NCBI GenBank assembly: GCA_023101885.1
Contig: JALPQD010000054.1
Span: forward strand, 2,096,893 to 2,160,892
Reading direction: 5' to 3'
From: Typhlomys cinereus
Lineage: Eukaryota; Chordata; Mammalia; Rodentia; Platacanthomyidae
Length of the DNA: 64,000 nucleotides
The notes under the pieces are model-generated. The model did no database searches, was not told the origin of the DNA, and was given only the letters and a program-made list of their open reading frames with translations. Positions 37,048 to 49,020 of this stretch are shown here, piece after piece (position 1 is the stretch's first letter; every line of letters begins with the position of its first letter). The position numbers and the translations under genes are program-made.

Positions 37048-39277
37048 GATCTTCCTGATGGAGTTTTTGGGATCACACAGGTATACGATCATGTCATCTG
37101 CAAATAGGGATAGCTTAACTTATTCCTTGCTGATTTGAATCCCTCTTATGTCCCTTTCTTATCTCATGGCTTCAGCTAAGACTTCAAGTACAATATTGAA
37201 TAGAAGTGGTGAGAGTGGACAGCCTTGTCTAGTTCCTGATCAAAGTGGGAATGCTTCAAGTTTTTCCCCATTGAGTATAATCCTTGCTGTGGGCTTGTTG
37301 TATACAGCTTTTATTATGTTGATAAAGGTTCCTTCCATTCCAACTGACTCCAGCGTTTTGATCATAAAAGGCTGTTGGATCTTGTCAAAAGCTTTTTCTG
37401 CATCTATGGAGAGTATCATGTGGTCTTGGACTTTGGTCTGGTTTATATGATGAATTACATTTATTGATTTGAGTATGTTGAACCAACCTTTTGTGCTGGC
37501 GATAAAGCTTAGTTGATCTCCATGAATGATCTTTTTGATATGTTTTTGAATGTGATTTGCTAAGACTTTGTTGAGAATCTTTGCGTCTGTGTTCATCAGG
37601 AGATTAGCCTATAGTTTCCTTTATTAAGTGTATCTTTATTAGGTTTTGGGATTAAGACAATATTAGCTTCATAGAAGGAATTTGGTAGTGTTCATTCCTT
37701 TGCTATTTGATGGAATAGTTTAAGGAGAATTGGTGTTATAAGCTCCTTAAATGTCTTGTAGAACTCTTTGCTGAATCCATCTGGTCAAGGACATTTTTTG
37801 GTGGGAAGATTCGAGATTACTTCCTCAATTTCCTTATATGTTATAGGACTATTTAAGTAATTCACAACTTCCTGATTCAATTTAGGTAAGTTGTGTTTAC
37901 TTAGGAATTCGTCCTTCTCTTTTGTGCTGTCAAATTTCACAGAGTATAAGTTTTTGATATAATTCCCTGCATTTCTTGGGTATCTGTAGTGATAACTCCA
38001 TGTTCATTTCTAATTTTGTGAATTTGGGTTTTCTCTCTCTTGCTTTTGGTTTTTAGCTAGGGGTTTATCAATCTTATTGATTTTTTTCAAAAAACTATCT
38101 TTTTGACTGATTCGTTTTCTGTATCATTTTCTTAATCTCGATTTCAGATATTTCTCCCCTTATTTTGCTAATACCTCTCTTCTACTTCTTTTGGGATCAG
38201 ATTTCTCTAGCTTCTCTAAAGCTTTAAACTGCATTGTTAAGTTATTTATTTCTGATGTTTCCATTTTTTTTTTTGATGTAGGCATTAAGAGCTATGAACT
38301 TACCTCTTAGAACAGCTTTCATTGTGTCCCAGAGATTTTGGTAAGTTGTATTTTCATTATCATTCGCTTTCAGGAAATCTTAAATTTCCATTTTAATTTC
38401 TTCCTGAATCCAGTTCTCATTCAGCATCATAGTGTTAAGTTTTCAGGAGTTAGTGTATTTTCTGTTGTTTGTTGTGTTGTGGATGTCCAGCTTTAGGCCG
38501 TGGTGGTCTGATAGGGCACAGGCTAGAATTTCAACTTTCCTGTATATGTGGAGATTCTTTTTGTGGCCCAGTATGTGATCTATTTTGGAGAAAGTTCTGT
38601 GTGCTGCTGAGAAAAATGTGTATTCTCTGGTGCGTGGGTGAAAAGTTCAATAGAAATCTGTAAGGTCCATTTCTTTAAGGGTTTGATTAAGTTCCAAAGT
38701 GTCTCTGTTAAGCTTTTGACCTGTTGATCTATTCCATGATGAAAGGGCGGTGTTGAAATCCCCAAGAATTATCGTTTGGGGGTTGATTTCTCGCTTTAGA
38801 TGCTGGAGGTCCATATTGGGTGCATATATGTTCAGTATTATGAAGTCTTCCTGTTGAATTGTATGTTTGACTAAAATGTAGTATCCATTATCTATCTGTG
38901 TCTCTTATGATTTTTTTTGTTTGAAGTCTACTTTGTCCGAGAGCATAATGGCTACCCCCACCTATTTCCTGGTTCCATTAGGTTGCAGAATTTTGGACCA
39001 GCCTTTCATTTTTAGGATATGCCTATCTTTTGTGGTGAGATGAGTTTCCTGAAGACAGCAGATTGATGGGTTGTGGTTTTTAATCCAAGTTTGTTATCTG
39101 TGCCTCTTGATCGGTGACTTAATACCATTGACATTTAATGTTATAATTGAGAAATTATTTTTAATTCTGGACATTTTTTATATTTATTGGATTTTGCAAG
39201 CCTATTTCTTGACATTTATGTTTTGGGGTTGTTATACCTCCCTTCGGTCTTCCTGGATATGCTTGTTTTTTTCTTCA

Positions 39278-40299
39278 AGTTTGAGTATCATTTCTAGCAT
39301 TTTTTTGAAGGCCTGGTTTGGTATACATATATCCCTTCAAGTTGTCTTTGTGCTGGAAAATTTTTCTTTCTCCCTCAATCATGACAGATAGTTTTGCTCG
39401 GTATATCAGTCTGGGTTGGCATTTTTGCTCATTCAATACTTGAAGTACGTCTTTCCAAGATCTTCTTGCTTTTATTATTTCCATTGAGAATGAATATTTG
39501 TTATTGTAATAGGTTTACCTTTAAAAGTGAATTGCTTTTTTTCTCTTGAAGCTCTCAACACCTTTTCTTTGTCTTGAATGTGGAGTGTTTTGACTACTCT
39601 TTGCCTTGGCGAGTTTCTATTTTGGTCATATCTGTTTGGAGTGTGAAATGCCTCCTGTATTTGGATGGGCCTCTCATTCTTTAATTGAGGGAAATTTTCA
39701 TTTATGATAATTTGAAAAATTTCCTCAGGTGTGCTTTGTTGGGATTCTTGCTCCGGTATTCCATGAATGCGTATGTTAAGCTTCTTCAGGGTGTCCCATA
39801 TCTCTTGAATGTTCCGCTCAAGTATCTTTTTGGCTTTAACAATCTCTTCCATTGAGCTGGTTAATACTTCCACTTTGTCTTCAAGATCAGAAATTCTATT
39901 TTCTGCTTCATTAGTTCTGCTTATAAGACTCTCTGTTGAGTTTTGGGTTGAAGATAACTTGTCTTTTAGTTCAATTTTAAACTCTGCCTGAGACTGTTTT
40001 AACTGCTCTTTGCCTATTTTTGTTTCTTGAACTGTTTTTCTCAACTCCTCCAAGTGTCTGTTATGTTCCTGTTCAAAGTGGTTGATGCGGTTATTTAACT
40101 CCTCTTGAATGTCCTCTTTCATAGTATTAATCATGGTAAAGATCATACTTTGAAAGTTCTTATCTTGGGTCTGGCTTTCTTCGCTCTTTTCTGTGAATTT
40201 GTTCTGCTTGGAATCCATCATTATGGGGTTAATTTTTTCGATGGGAGATTGGTCTTCTTGGGATTTGTTTCTCATGGATCTGCACTTTGACTTGGGCAT
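39278..40299 (-). pseudogene. L1 ORF1 (RNA-binding chaperone), one frameshift
   Basis: ORF1 protein coats L1 RNA as a trimer. The reading frame opens at 40299 with M-P-K-S-K and runs 274 codons to 39475. A continuing frame (39484 to 39278) supplies the rest, with K-A-R-R-S-W-K-D-V and a C-Q-P-R-L motif, and ends T-K-P-G-L-Q-K-type. Together that is about 335-340 residues, normal for mammalian ORF1. Residues of about 75-165 are rich in E, K and heptad leucines (coiled coil). The R-I-H-G-I-P-E motif near residue 178 marks the RRM core. The C-terminal domain includes the R-I-L-R-A-S-R/K-like V-L-R-A-S-R-E-K stretch. One frameshift near 39480 separates the two parts, so this copy cannot make the full protein. 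Confidence 0.93.
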
Positions 40300-41130
40300 T
40301 GTTGTTTTGTCTTTTAGGACCTTTCAGTTTCTGTGTGCTTTTGACTGAACTGATTTAGTTGGTATTACTACACTTGGGCAGTTATTACTAATGCTTGCCT
40401 TGGAGTTGGTTATGTTTGTCTGTTGTTATTGTTATTTCCTAGATGAGGCTATTAGGCTGTTAGTACATCAGTTAAGTCAGGTTAAGTAGACAGGGGGTGA
40501 ATATTAGTATGCTAGTGTACTTTTAGGATTTAGTATCTTGGTGATATGTGAAGGTGAGTGGTGTACTCCCTGGAGTTGTATATGTTTTGGGGTGGCTATA
40601 TGGAAAAGTGAATCTGCAGTGATTAATACTAGAAAGGAACAGTAAGGTGAAAAAAAGGGAGGTTTACTTGTCTTTGGGCTGGATGTGAAGAATCTCTCCC
40701 ATGTGATAGGATGATTGTAGAGGGCTTCAGATGTATGGCCTTTGACTTTTAGAACTTTGCTTGAGTTTCCTTTGGACTCTATTGAATTCTGAGTAAGCAG
40801 TGTGTTTTCCGTGGACCACGTGAGGGAGAGGCAGAAGGGCTGTTGTTGATGGCAGAATTCTTTACCTGGGATCTGAGACTTGGCTTAGTGCCCTGCCCAA
40901 GCTCCAGGGATGGAGGAATGTGAGTAAGTCCTGTCCGGTGGGGCGGTCAGGCAGGAGGAGGGAGGAAAAAAGGGGCTGGGGCCCAGGGCGTGGCCCAAGC
41001 GAAACCGGAGGCAGCCTGGGTGTCGCTGGGACACAGGGCCACCTGGGGGGCTAGGCAAACGCACCTGGGATGGAGGACTGGGAGTGCGGTCAGGTGGACA
41101 GGCCAGCGGGAGGAAGAAAGGGAAAAAAAT
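40300..41130 (-). promoter_or_regulatory. L1 5' UTR (internal promoter region)
   Basis: About 830 bp upstream of ORF1 on the minus strand. The outer part (40860-41110) is markedly GC-rich with several CpGs (for example GGCGTGGCCCAAGCGAAACC). In known L1s this part carries the internal Pol II promoter. The presence of this end shows the copy was full length. No activity can be judged from sequence. Confidence 0.75.
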
Positions 41131-41201
41131 CTATTATATTTTTGAAAAATAATTAGTTCATCTTACGCACCGTAACCTGCTATATAAAAACTATAATTAA
41201 C

Positions 41202-41504
41202 GGGGCTGGAGACGTGGCTCAGGGGTTAAGCCTCCGCCTTGCAGGCAGAAGGTCCTGAGTTCGGATCCCAGATCCCACGTATAGACGCCAGGTGGAAGTG
41301 GGGGCGGCCTGCGCTTCTGGTCCTGGTAGGGCGGAGCCTGTGAATCCCGGGGCAGAAGGAGGTGGACGCGTCCATGGTGGTTCGCGAATTCGTCCGTGGT
41401 TCTACACATACACACACACACACAGGACACACAGACACACACAGACACACACGCGCGCACATACACACGCACATGCACACAGTTGAATAAATAATAATAA
41501 TAAA
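41202..41504 (+). mobile_element. Young B2-like SINE with 16-bp target duplication
   Basis: The head GGGGCTGGAGACGTGGCTCA, a B-box-like GAGTTCGGATCCC, the CACACACAC region and the TTGAATAAATAATAATAATA tail are intact. The perfect repeat AAAAACTATAATTAAC flanks it at 41186-41201 and 41505-41520. It lies just outside the 5' end of the L1. Confidence 0.95.
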
Positions 41505-41520
41505 AAAAACTATAATTAAC

Positions 41521-42209
41521 AGCATAATTAGAAAAAATCTTAGTTCAATATGGACTACCACAACTGTCTGTATCGTCATTCACAAGAATACAAGAGCAAA
41601 AGAGCCTGTGTCTAGTCTATTTGGAAAGGCAAGAAGTACATACAATAAAACCACTGTATGAACAGCTCAATGTAAAAATGTATATGGTGATTGCAGAGAG
41701 TGATTGGCAGTGTGTGCCTTATGCTTCAATTGTCTCATAATACCTCAAAGAATTCTTCAACTTTCTGCAGACCCTGTAGCCATTAATATCAGTATTTGAA
41801 TTTTGTTCAAAATAACATGAATCTCAATATTTTTGCCTATGGTCAAGTGTACAAGTTAAAATACAAGTAGTTTAATTAAATACAGAATGAGTCAATAATT
41901 AAATGCAAAATATTTCTCTAAGTATTTAGGCAATTCATTTAGGAGTATCAAACGAGTAAATAAAATTAAATCTCAAGATAAAAAGGTGCTCTATGCATAA
42001 GCATAACAAATACATTTAGGTATGGTGTCTAAATTTGAAAGAGGTATTTTTCTTTATTATAAGTACTATTCAGATTTTTTATTAAGACATTATTCTTTAC
42101 ATATGAGACATTCAAATTAAGCTAGTTTTCCAGTATTTTCTTTACTAAATATGGCACACATATCAGAGAAAAATCCTTCAATTGTTTTCTTAATTTTCTA
42201 AGTACTGGT
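41521..42209. other. Unassigned AT-rich sequence
   Basis: No recognised element. Confidence 0.5.
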
Positions 42210-42339
42210 ATTAAAAATTAGAGATTAAAAATATATTAAACCAAAATGAAGTCCAACTATGCTAGTTTCACTAGGTACAAATTTGTTTCTGATGTTGTAT
42301 TTGATGATTATTAAAATCGTCACAGATATTGTTTCTCAT
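42210..42339 (+). repeat. Inverted repeat, left arm
   Basis: 130 bp that matches the reverse complement of 43124-43252 with about six substitutions and one single-base indel (about 95% identity). Weaker similarity continues outward for 20-40 bp (TTAATTTTCTA block). The shared sequence includes CTAGGTACAAATTTGTTTCT and does not match any repeat I know. Confidence 0.93.
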
Positions 42340-42391
42340 TAATAGTAATCTGTAGCTTAATACCATGTTTAACTTATCTAAATATCCTTTA

Positions 42392-42650
42392 GGGCTGGAG
42401 AGATGGCTCAGGGGTTAAGACTCTGCTTCACAAGCAGATGGTCCTGAGTTCAGATCCCAGGTCCCACGTAGAAACATCCGGCAAAAACAGCAGCATCTAG
42501 CACTTCAGGACCTGATGACCTGAACCTAGAAAATCCCAGAGAAAAGCAAAAAGGAGGGAAAAGCCATGTAGAATGACTCTTGTTCCTCTACAGGGATATT
42601 CAGTGCTCTCTGATATGCACACATGGGCAAAATAGATAAATATTTATGAT
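42392..42650 (+). mobile_element. B2-like SINE, second subfamily
   Basis: Head AGGGCTGGAGAGATGGCTCA, then GTTCAGATCCCAGGTCCCAC. After GTAGAAACATCC the body differs from the young family at 41202 and ends GATATGCACACATGGGCAAA with an A/T-rich tail. It lies between the arms of the inverted repeat. Confidence 0.88.
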
Positions 42651-43123
42651 TTGAAAAATTATTTAATAATTTAAATAATTTTATTGTTAATGATTATTAA
42701 CTGATAAAAATAAATAAATATTCTTTAGTGCTGAAAAATTAATGAAAATGAATAATACAAATAATTTCTTTACATAGTTTATGTTCCATCTTTTGGCTAT
42801 ATCAAGTCTTTTATTTTTAAAATAAAAGTGTTTATAATACCAAACATTTAGTAAAATCTTCTGTGCAAGCATTCAGCATTTGTATATTATTCCTCCACAA
42901 CATTCTCAAAAACATCTTTCTAGGAAATGTATCAAAAGGCCAACAATCTAGGAAAAATAATAATACTTTTAACCAAGTGCATTTATTGGTACTGCAAAAT
43001 AGGAAATAGTACAACAATACAATGATTAAAGTTGAGTGTAAGCACATAAAGTACAGGACATGGAACTGATGATGTACAGAAGGAAATCTGCTCCATGTGG
43101 ACACATGTGTTTTTCATGTGTAC

Positions 43124-43252
43124 ATGAGAAACAATATCCGTGGCTATTTTAATAATCATCAAATACAACATCAGAAACAAATTTGTACCTAGTAAAACTA
43201 GCATAGTAGACTTCATTTTGGTTTAATATACTTTTAATCTCTAATTTTTAAT
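43124..43252 (-). repeat. Inverted repeat, right arm
   Basis: 129 bp, reverse-complementary to 42210-42339. The spacer is 784 bp and includes the SINE at 42392-42650. Confidence 0.93.
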
Positions 43253-43539
43253 AAGCAGGACTTTATAGAAAATTGAAAAACATCTGTAAAGGTGACAGTA
43301 CTTGATCGAAACATAGGAAAGAAATGTCAAGGCATCTCTGAGTTGGCCAAGATATTAATTTGAACATGTGTGAGGAGTAGAAGTATATCATAGTATGATA
43401 TTGTATACATTTATACAAATCTCATAATACTTTATGTGTTAAAATCATATTCCAAATAAGTGAAATATTTAGACCATAAGTATGATGTTATATCATGTTG
43501 ATGCTCATAATAGCACTGCATGTATGGAGATAAGTGGAC

Positions 43540-43790
43540 AGTCATGGGTGTTTGTCCTCATCTTGCACCTTGCTGGGAGAAGGACTCTTTGACACCAAGC
43601 TAAATAGTCAGTGAGCCTCTAAGGGTTTTTCTCTCTCTGTCTCAATCTCATCATAGGATGATTGGGATTAGAGAAGAAAGCTTTTATGCTTTTATGTCCA
43701 CTTTATGAGTGTCCTGGAATTATGAACTCAGGTCCTCATGGCTGTGACAAGCTCTCTACTTCCTAAGCCATCTCCCTAGCTCTGATACAT
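43540..43790 (-). mobile_element. B4-like SINE, old
   Basis: The reverse complement begins AGAGCTAGGGAGATGGCTTA and has GAGGACCTGAGTTCATAATT. It continues into a B1-like segment with AATCCCAATCATCCTATGAT and GAGACAGAGAGAGAAAAACC. This is the B4 order (tRNA-like head fused to B1-like sequence). Confidence 0.6.
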
Positions 43791-45519
43791 ATTTTTCATT
43801 CATGAGAAGAAGGGATAGATGGAAGAGAAGGGGAGAGAGAAAGATTGAATTGATTTAATTACATAATCGTGGAAACTCATAATATAGTATAATATTTAAA
43901 TCTTAAGTCTTGAATTTCCAGTAAAAACCAGCTGAAAATTTTTAAAAATTCAAATGGGGTTTCTGTGTTGCAGTCTTCAACTGCAATTACTTTGGAAAAT
44001 TTTAATGTTTACTCTTAGGTCTTGGTCTTGATTGAATGACACGCTTGAAAGTAATCTTCTTTAAAGGGTACAGATCATAAATATTAATGGCATCTGAATG
44101 AAACCTTCATATTCAGGTTTAGACTAGTGTTTAGCCAGTGGAATTTGTATTATAATGTGCCAAGAAGGTGAATAAAATTCATTATCACAGTAATCCAGGC
44201 ACTACCTTTCCTAAACTTTGAAGTCATAATAAAGTTTCCAAATGAGTTGACACTAAGACAGGAAGCATGCTATTGGATGGTGGACACACATACAACAAAA
44301 GACCAAAAGGAAATTAGAGATTTTTCACATTATTTGTAGAATTTTGTTAACTATGGCAAAGAGTGGGAAATGGGATGTGAGTGGCTGGTACTCTCTGCTT
44401 GAAGGTTTTATCTGTTAACAAGACTTTTGGTCATTCGTAATGTTGGTATATATCAAATATTCACCTGTCTAAAAAAAAAAACACATCTGGCAACAATTAA
44501 AAGGAAATTCTCAGCAGAATCTCAATACAAACCCCAGATGATTGTCTCTGCCTTATTAAGTCATCTAAACAGAAACACTGCCTCCATCTAACTACACCAG
44601 AAAGTTTCTATCACAACAGACAGGTTCTGACCTACAGAACTAGTGGTTCATGATATAATGTGAGGATTTTTATCTGAATTTCTGTCATATCTGTTAGATA
44701 GAAAACAAATTATTAAAGCTATGAACAGTTTATTATGTCTCTGATGAGTTGGAACTTTTTGTGATTATTTGAATCTACAGTATGATATAAGTATACATAT
44801 ACTTATATATATACAATATGTATACACACATATATGGAAATAGCCTTCTATATAGAGAAATGTACATTCATTTCTATAATATTTCTATGTATCATCTATT
44901 GATTATCCATCTTTCCTTTATTTATTCATATCAATCTTTAAATATGAGTATCATCTTTCACTATATATCTCTATATAACTAATATAGCATATAACTCATA
45001 TATATATTTATTTTTCCTGAATCTCAACAAATGCACATTTAAAGTTAAGGATCCTCTCAGTAGTAAAAGTTCAGGCATCATTTATTAAATACTGTGAGTT
45101 ACTCCACCACCCATGACTGACTTATGATGAATCCATTCTTGTGCAGCTCCAGTGTGAGTATCAGTAGCTCAGCTTCTACATGATTGCAATAGAGAAGATA
45201 GGCCCACATATTAGCAGTCTTTTTCACAATCTTCTCTTTGTTGCATATACAATTTCTTCTACAATGTTCCCTGAGCCTTGGAGGGGATGGTGATTTGGGC
45301 TGAACCCTCACCCATCATTTATTCTCAGAACACTGAACAGTCAAGCACATCTGTCCTTAACTGGAAAAAACGTTTTCTCTGATGAAGGAAAGTGCAGCAT
45401 TTATTTATGCATGGAAATAGAAGCATTGCCTTCACCCGTGTGCTGCATAGTGACTTTGCCAAGCTCCAGTGTATAAGCACCATTCAATGGTCATGTAGAT
45501 GACCCTGGATAACTAAGTA
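43791..45519. other. Unassigned, very AT-rich sequence
   Basis: Includes TATA/TACA-rich low-complexity DNA around 44780-45010. No gene seen. Confidence 0.5.
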
Positions 45520-45690
45520 GGTCACAAATCAAAACCTAAAGTTATGAATCTGGTAAAGAAACTGGAAGGGAAGTGTAGTGACAGAGATAGGAAAGAGATA
45601 AAAGGACAAGGGAGAAAACAATCAGATTACCTTATTTACTTGTATATGCTCATGTATGAAATTGTCAAATAAGAAGCATTGTAAGATATT
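45520..45690 (+). mobile_element. Possible L1 3' terminal fragment
   Basis: A GA-rich stretch, AACAATCAGATTACC, then TATGAAATTGTCAAATAAG, resembles the end of Lx-type rodent L1s in forward orientation. Short and diverged. Confidence 0.45.
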
Positions 45691-46329
45691 TAAAACATTT
45701 AAGATGTAAAAACATATTTTTCATTTTAGTAATGGTACTATTTGGGATGGGGGTATTTTCAATTTATTATAATTTCTATGGCAAAGATGTGTTACATTGT
45801 AGAAACTAATAATTACAGCAATATATAGAACTTTCAACAATATATAGGCCTTACAACTGGATGAAAAAGTATTTCATTATGACAAGTATAAAGTTTCTTT
45901 TAGCAAAGAAAAACTTCTGTTTTATAGATGTATTTTAAAGAAACATTAAGATATTATCTTTACAGCAATGGAAAATAGTGGTAAAGCCCATAATGTATAC
46001 TCCAATATACAATTTATCTATAGTTAGAAGAAACAAAAGCTTTACCAACTGCTTGACTTACAGATCAGAATGACTAAACTTTGAAGAGTTGAGTTTTAGT
46101 GCAGCACATTAAAACAGTGGAAAGCATAAAGTATTATATGGGAGTTTTATTTCATCTTAAATTGTGATTATGTAATGTCTCCCTTAATTAGAGAAAGTAT
46201 TGTTTAAAACAAAGTCATAAATTACAAATTCTATAGCTTTAGCTTTGCTGTGGTAGGAAATTTTACTGTTGACTGAGAAAATTTGCTACACCAACTTAAT
46301 AAATTATCTTTCTCTTGTTTTTCTGTTTT
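45691..46329. other. Unassigned AT-rich sequence
   Basis: Nothing recognised. Confidence 0.5.
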
Positions 46330-46729
46330 CTCTGTGCTTTCATTTCCTTACACAAGGCAGCAAAAAAAATGACAAAGTCGCTTAGGAGAGATAAGGTATA
46401 ATTGGCTCATATTTTCAGACTAGAGTCCATTACTGTGGGAAAGTTACAGTGACAGAAGTTTGAAGCAGCTGGTCACATCCTCAGCAAAAGCAAAGAACAA
46501 TGAGTGAATCAAGCATGTATGTTGCTTTCTTCATCTGTCATTTAACACTTTATGTAGTCGAGACCTCCAGAGCAAGGAATGGTCCCCTCAATTTTAGTCT
46601 GGGCTTCCATGTCAATTACAGCAATGATAAATATCAGTTCCTGGTATGTACAGAGGTCAAATTTAATCAAGAGAATTCCTTTAGGCCTGCCTCTTAGGTG
46701 TCAGTTAGGCAATTAATATTAACACCACA
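46330..46729 (-). mobile_element. MaLR LTR (MT-E-like), diverged
   Basis: On + it reads in reversed MaLR order: GACAAAGTCGCTTAGGAGAG, GAGTCCATTACTGTGGGAAA, GAAGCAGCTGGTCACATCC, a GCCTGCCTCTTAGGTG block and the end AACACCACA (LTR start TGTGGTG on the minus strand). The left edge is approximate. No target duplication was found. Confidence 0.65.
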
Positions 46730-47997
46730 CTCAAAATATTGACATTTATCACAAAACTTATGGAGAAAAATTGAGTGTGCAGCAACATTACTATCACTCT
46801 TCTGGCTCAGCCATTGTAAGCTGCAATGCAGATACTTTTGTCAGATGCAAGTGTTAGCAAATAACATAAATTTTCATATTCCACCGTGCATCTAAGGAGA
46901 AACTGTTAGTGAAAACAGAACAGGTTGCTTGATTTTCAACAATGTACAAATGTTTCTCCATTAGAGAAACATGTGCAAGAACCCTAGTACATTGTAAATC
47001 ACTCAATTAGGAATTCAGAGTCAGTATTATTTATAAACACTAGCAAACACTGATAATTGTAAGCTCAACCTGGAGACAAGAACTGAGATGATGACTTTAC
47101 TCTAAAGAAAGCAAAGCACATAGTTTAAAGCACATTTATAAGAGCAAACAACCAGTCCCCATCCTTGGAACTTGTAATTTGCTAATTTAGTTGCTTCATA
47201 CTAGTAATAATGCTAGCTACAATTATGCTAGTTAATAGCAGTATACAAATATAAAAACTTCTTTGAGTCTTATGATGTATTGCATGTGTCCCGACCAGAT
47301 TTTAGGGATAGCCTGTGGCTGGAAAGTGTGCCTGTCTGTCACAAAGCTGAGTTTATTTATGACCTGACCTTCCATTTAAGAAAGTGACTAAGCCTAACAT
47401 TTCAAGATAAGGAGTAAGAACATAGTATATACCATTCATGCGCTATTAGGTAACTAACAATAAAATGTACAAATGATATTCAAAACCTAACTGGAGATGA
47501 TCAACCAAATGCACCTTCACACAAATATCAACATAGATTATTAGCTCTTTGTTTACATTTTCAGAGTCAGTTAAAAACAAAACAACACTAAGAAAAATGC
47601 TCTTTTAATGGGAACGTTATTTCCTAGTTTTTCCAGTATATTATAATTTCTTACCTTAAACATAGTTTTCCCAGTGCTAGCACAAATTTAATATAAATTA
47701 ATGAGAGATTAATAGAAAATCCAATTATTTAATATAAATTTTTACTCTCAAAACAAAATACTATTGTGAATTCACTAAATGCAGTTCACTTACATAATTA
47801 CTTTAAATCCTCTTTTATAATAAAGTTCCAATAGCAAATTTACCTATGAACTTAAGCATCCTTACTCATTGTTTAGGTCCCTTTCTACATGTACAATTTT
47901 ATTCTATACATTCATTGAATGTTGAATATGTGAAAAAGTAAATAGCTCAATATTTTGCATCTTGCAATAATTTTAGTACAAAAAATATATCACCATG
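46730..47997. other. Unassigned AT-rich sequence
   Basis: No gene or repeat recognised. Confidence 0.5.
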
Positions 47998-48368
47998 TGT
48001 AACAGTTACTCTTAACTGTTGCTGGGAGAGAACACCTAAAGTTGAACAACTTAAGGGACAAAAGGAGATTTAGTCAGTTTATGGTTACAGAAGGGAAAAA
48101 CAGTCTTTCATGGTGGAGGCAACATGGCTAGTGGCTGAAGCTGGCTGTGAACTAACAGTCTGGAGGCTCAGAGCTGGGGAGAGTCTCTTTTTCCCAGTCT
48201 TCTGTTTTGTGGTTCCTTTTAACTGGTCTGTCCCTGGGAGGTTCCAATGGGATCTAGGACGTTCTTTGTATTGTAAATGTATTCATCCAGATAATCTCTT
48301 CAGGTAGTCTCAGCCATTTTAGTTAATGCCAGGCATAGTCAAATCCATATCCAAGATTAACTATCACA
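47998..48368 (-). mobile_element. MaLR solo LTR
   Basis: The minus strand starts TGTGATAG and ends AGTTAAGAGTAACTGTTACA, the same terminal sequence as the provirus LTRs at 27652 and 29441. The body has GTTGAACAACTTAAGGGACA and CAGTTTATGGTTACAGAAGG on +. No target duplication is visible. Confidence 0.78.
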
Positions 48369-48600
48369 TCATAGTTTGAAAATCTATTACTTCAACCTTA
48401 TAGAAATTTGTTGAGAAACACATGAGATATTTTTCTTAATTTTATTGAATTATTGTACTTATACATTTAATAAATGAAATTATAAGCATAAATAAATTAT
48501 AAGAATATAGATACACAATCTCTCAAAAAGTGAATGCTCTTCTACATCTTCTAAAGTTGCCTATTTAATGCATTAATTCTTCCATTTTAAAATTTGATGA

Positions 48601-49020
48601 TCTGGACTTGAGCAATGGCTCAGTGGTTAAAGTCTTTGCTTCCTAAGCAAAGGGTTATGCTTTTGAATTCTCAGATTCCACATTAAAAATTCCAAGTGGG
48701 TTTGGTGGCCTGCCTGTTCTCTAAATCCTGGAAGGCTGAATCTGAGAATCCCCAGAACAAGGTGGCTAGTCAGAGCCTAATGGAGTGATGTGGGTTTTAT
48801 TAGAAATCCAGGTCCATAACAATAAAATTGTAGAGCAATCAAGGATAATGTCCTTTATTATTAATCTAGGGCTTCCATAAACATATACACAAATACACAC
48901 TTTCTCTCTCTCTCTTTCTCTCTCTCTCTCAAATGCACTCATGTATATACACCCACTCATGCAATCATCCACATTCAAACACAGACATGTACACACACAT
49001 ACCTATACATACATATATGA
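48601..49020 (+). mobile_element. B2-like SINE, old and long-tailed
   Basis: CTGGACTTGAGCAATGGCTC and GTGGTTAAAGTCTTTGCTTC form a diverged tRNA-like head. The body contains GATTCCACATTAAAAATTCC and GTGGCCTGCC. A CT-rich simple repeat (48902-48931) and ACACATACA-rich tail follow. Confidence 0.65.

Larger units (their letters stand above)
35040..39190 (-). pseudogene. L1 ORF2 (endonuclease/reverse transcriptase), broken
   Basis: ORF2 protein nicks DNA and copies L1 RNA at the target. The endonuclease domain is at the right end: reversed sequence at 39040-39150 encodes the N-V/I-N-G and C-L-Q-E-T type motifs, and 38745-38775 encodes G-D-F-N. The reverse transcriptase domain covers about 37600-36900. 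It has an S-I-D-A-E-K-A-F-D motif in an open stretch at 37240-37596 and the catalytic A-D-D near 37085-37100. The longest open stretch (35600-36385, 261 codons) covers the region after the RT domain. The Cys-rich C-terminal region lies around 35650-35760 but is frameshifted. Breaks include a 16-bp tandem duplication (36516-36547), a SINE, an L1 tail insertion and many stops between 37600 and 39100. It is clearly non-functional. Confidence 0.92.
33884..41130 (-). mobile_element. Near full-length L1, broken and nested
   Basis: Read on the minus strand the order is 5' UTR (about 41130-40300), ORF1 (40299-39278), ORF2 (about 39190-35040), 3' UTR and poly-A (about 35040-33884). Four later insertions interrupt it: SINEs at 34029-34328 and 35330-35635, a SINE stub at 34537-34593, and an L1 tail at 36957-37047. 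Without them it is about 6.4 kb, a normal full length for a mammalian L1. Both ORFs have frameshifts and stops, so it is dead. About 70 bp at the ORF2/3' UTR junction (near 35036-35050) is missing relative to the copy at 1771-3497. Its own target duplication could not be resolved in the A/T-rich flanks. Confidence 0.93.

Noticed and set aside
33884..41140. Target duplication of the full-length L1 (AAAATAATT or TATTATATTTTT-like matches)
   Set aside because: The candidates are short, AT-rich and ambiguous in position, so none was assigned.
41202..41280. tRNA gene candidate (A- and B-box-like motifs)
   Set aside because: The motifs belong to the tRNA-derived head of a SINE; no cloverleaf with intact anticodon arm or acceptor stem was seen.
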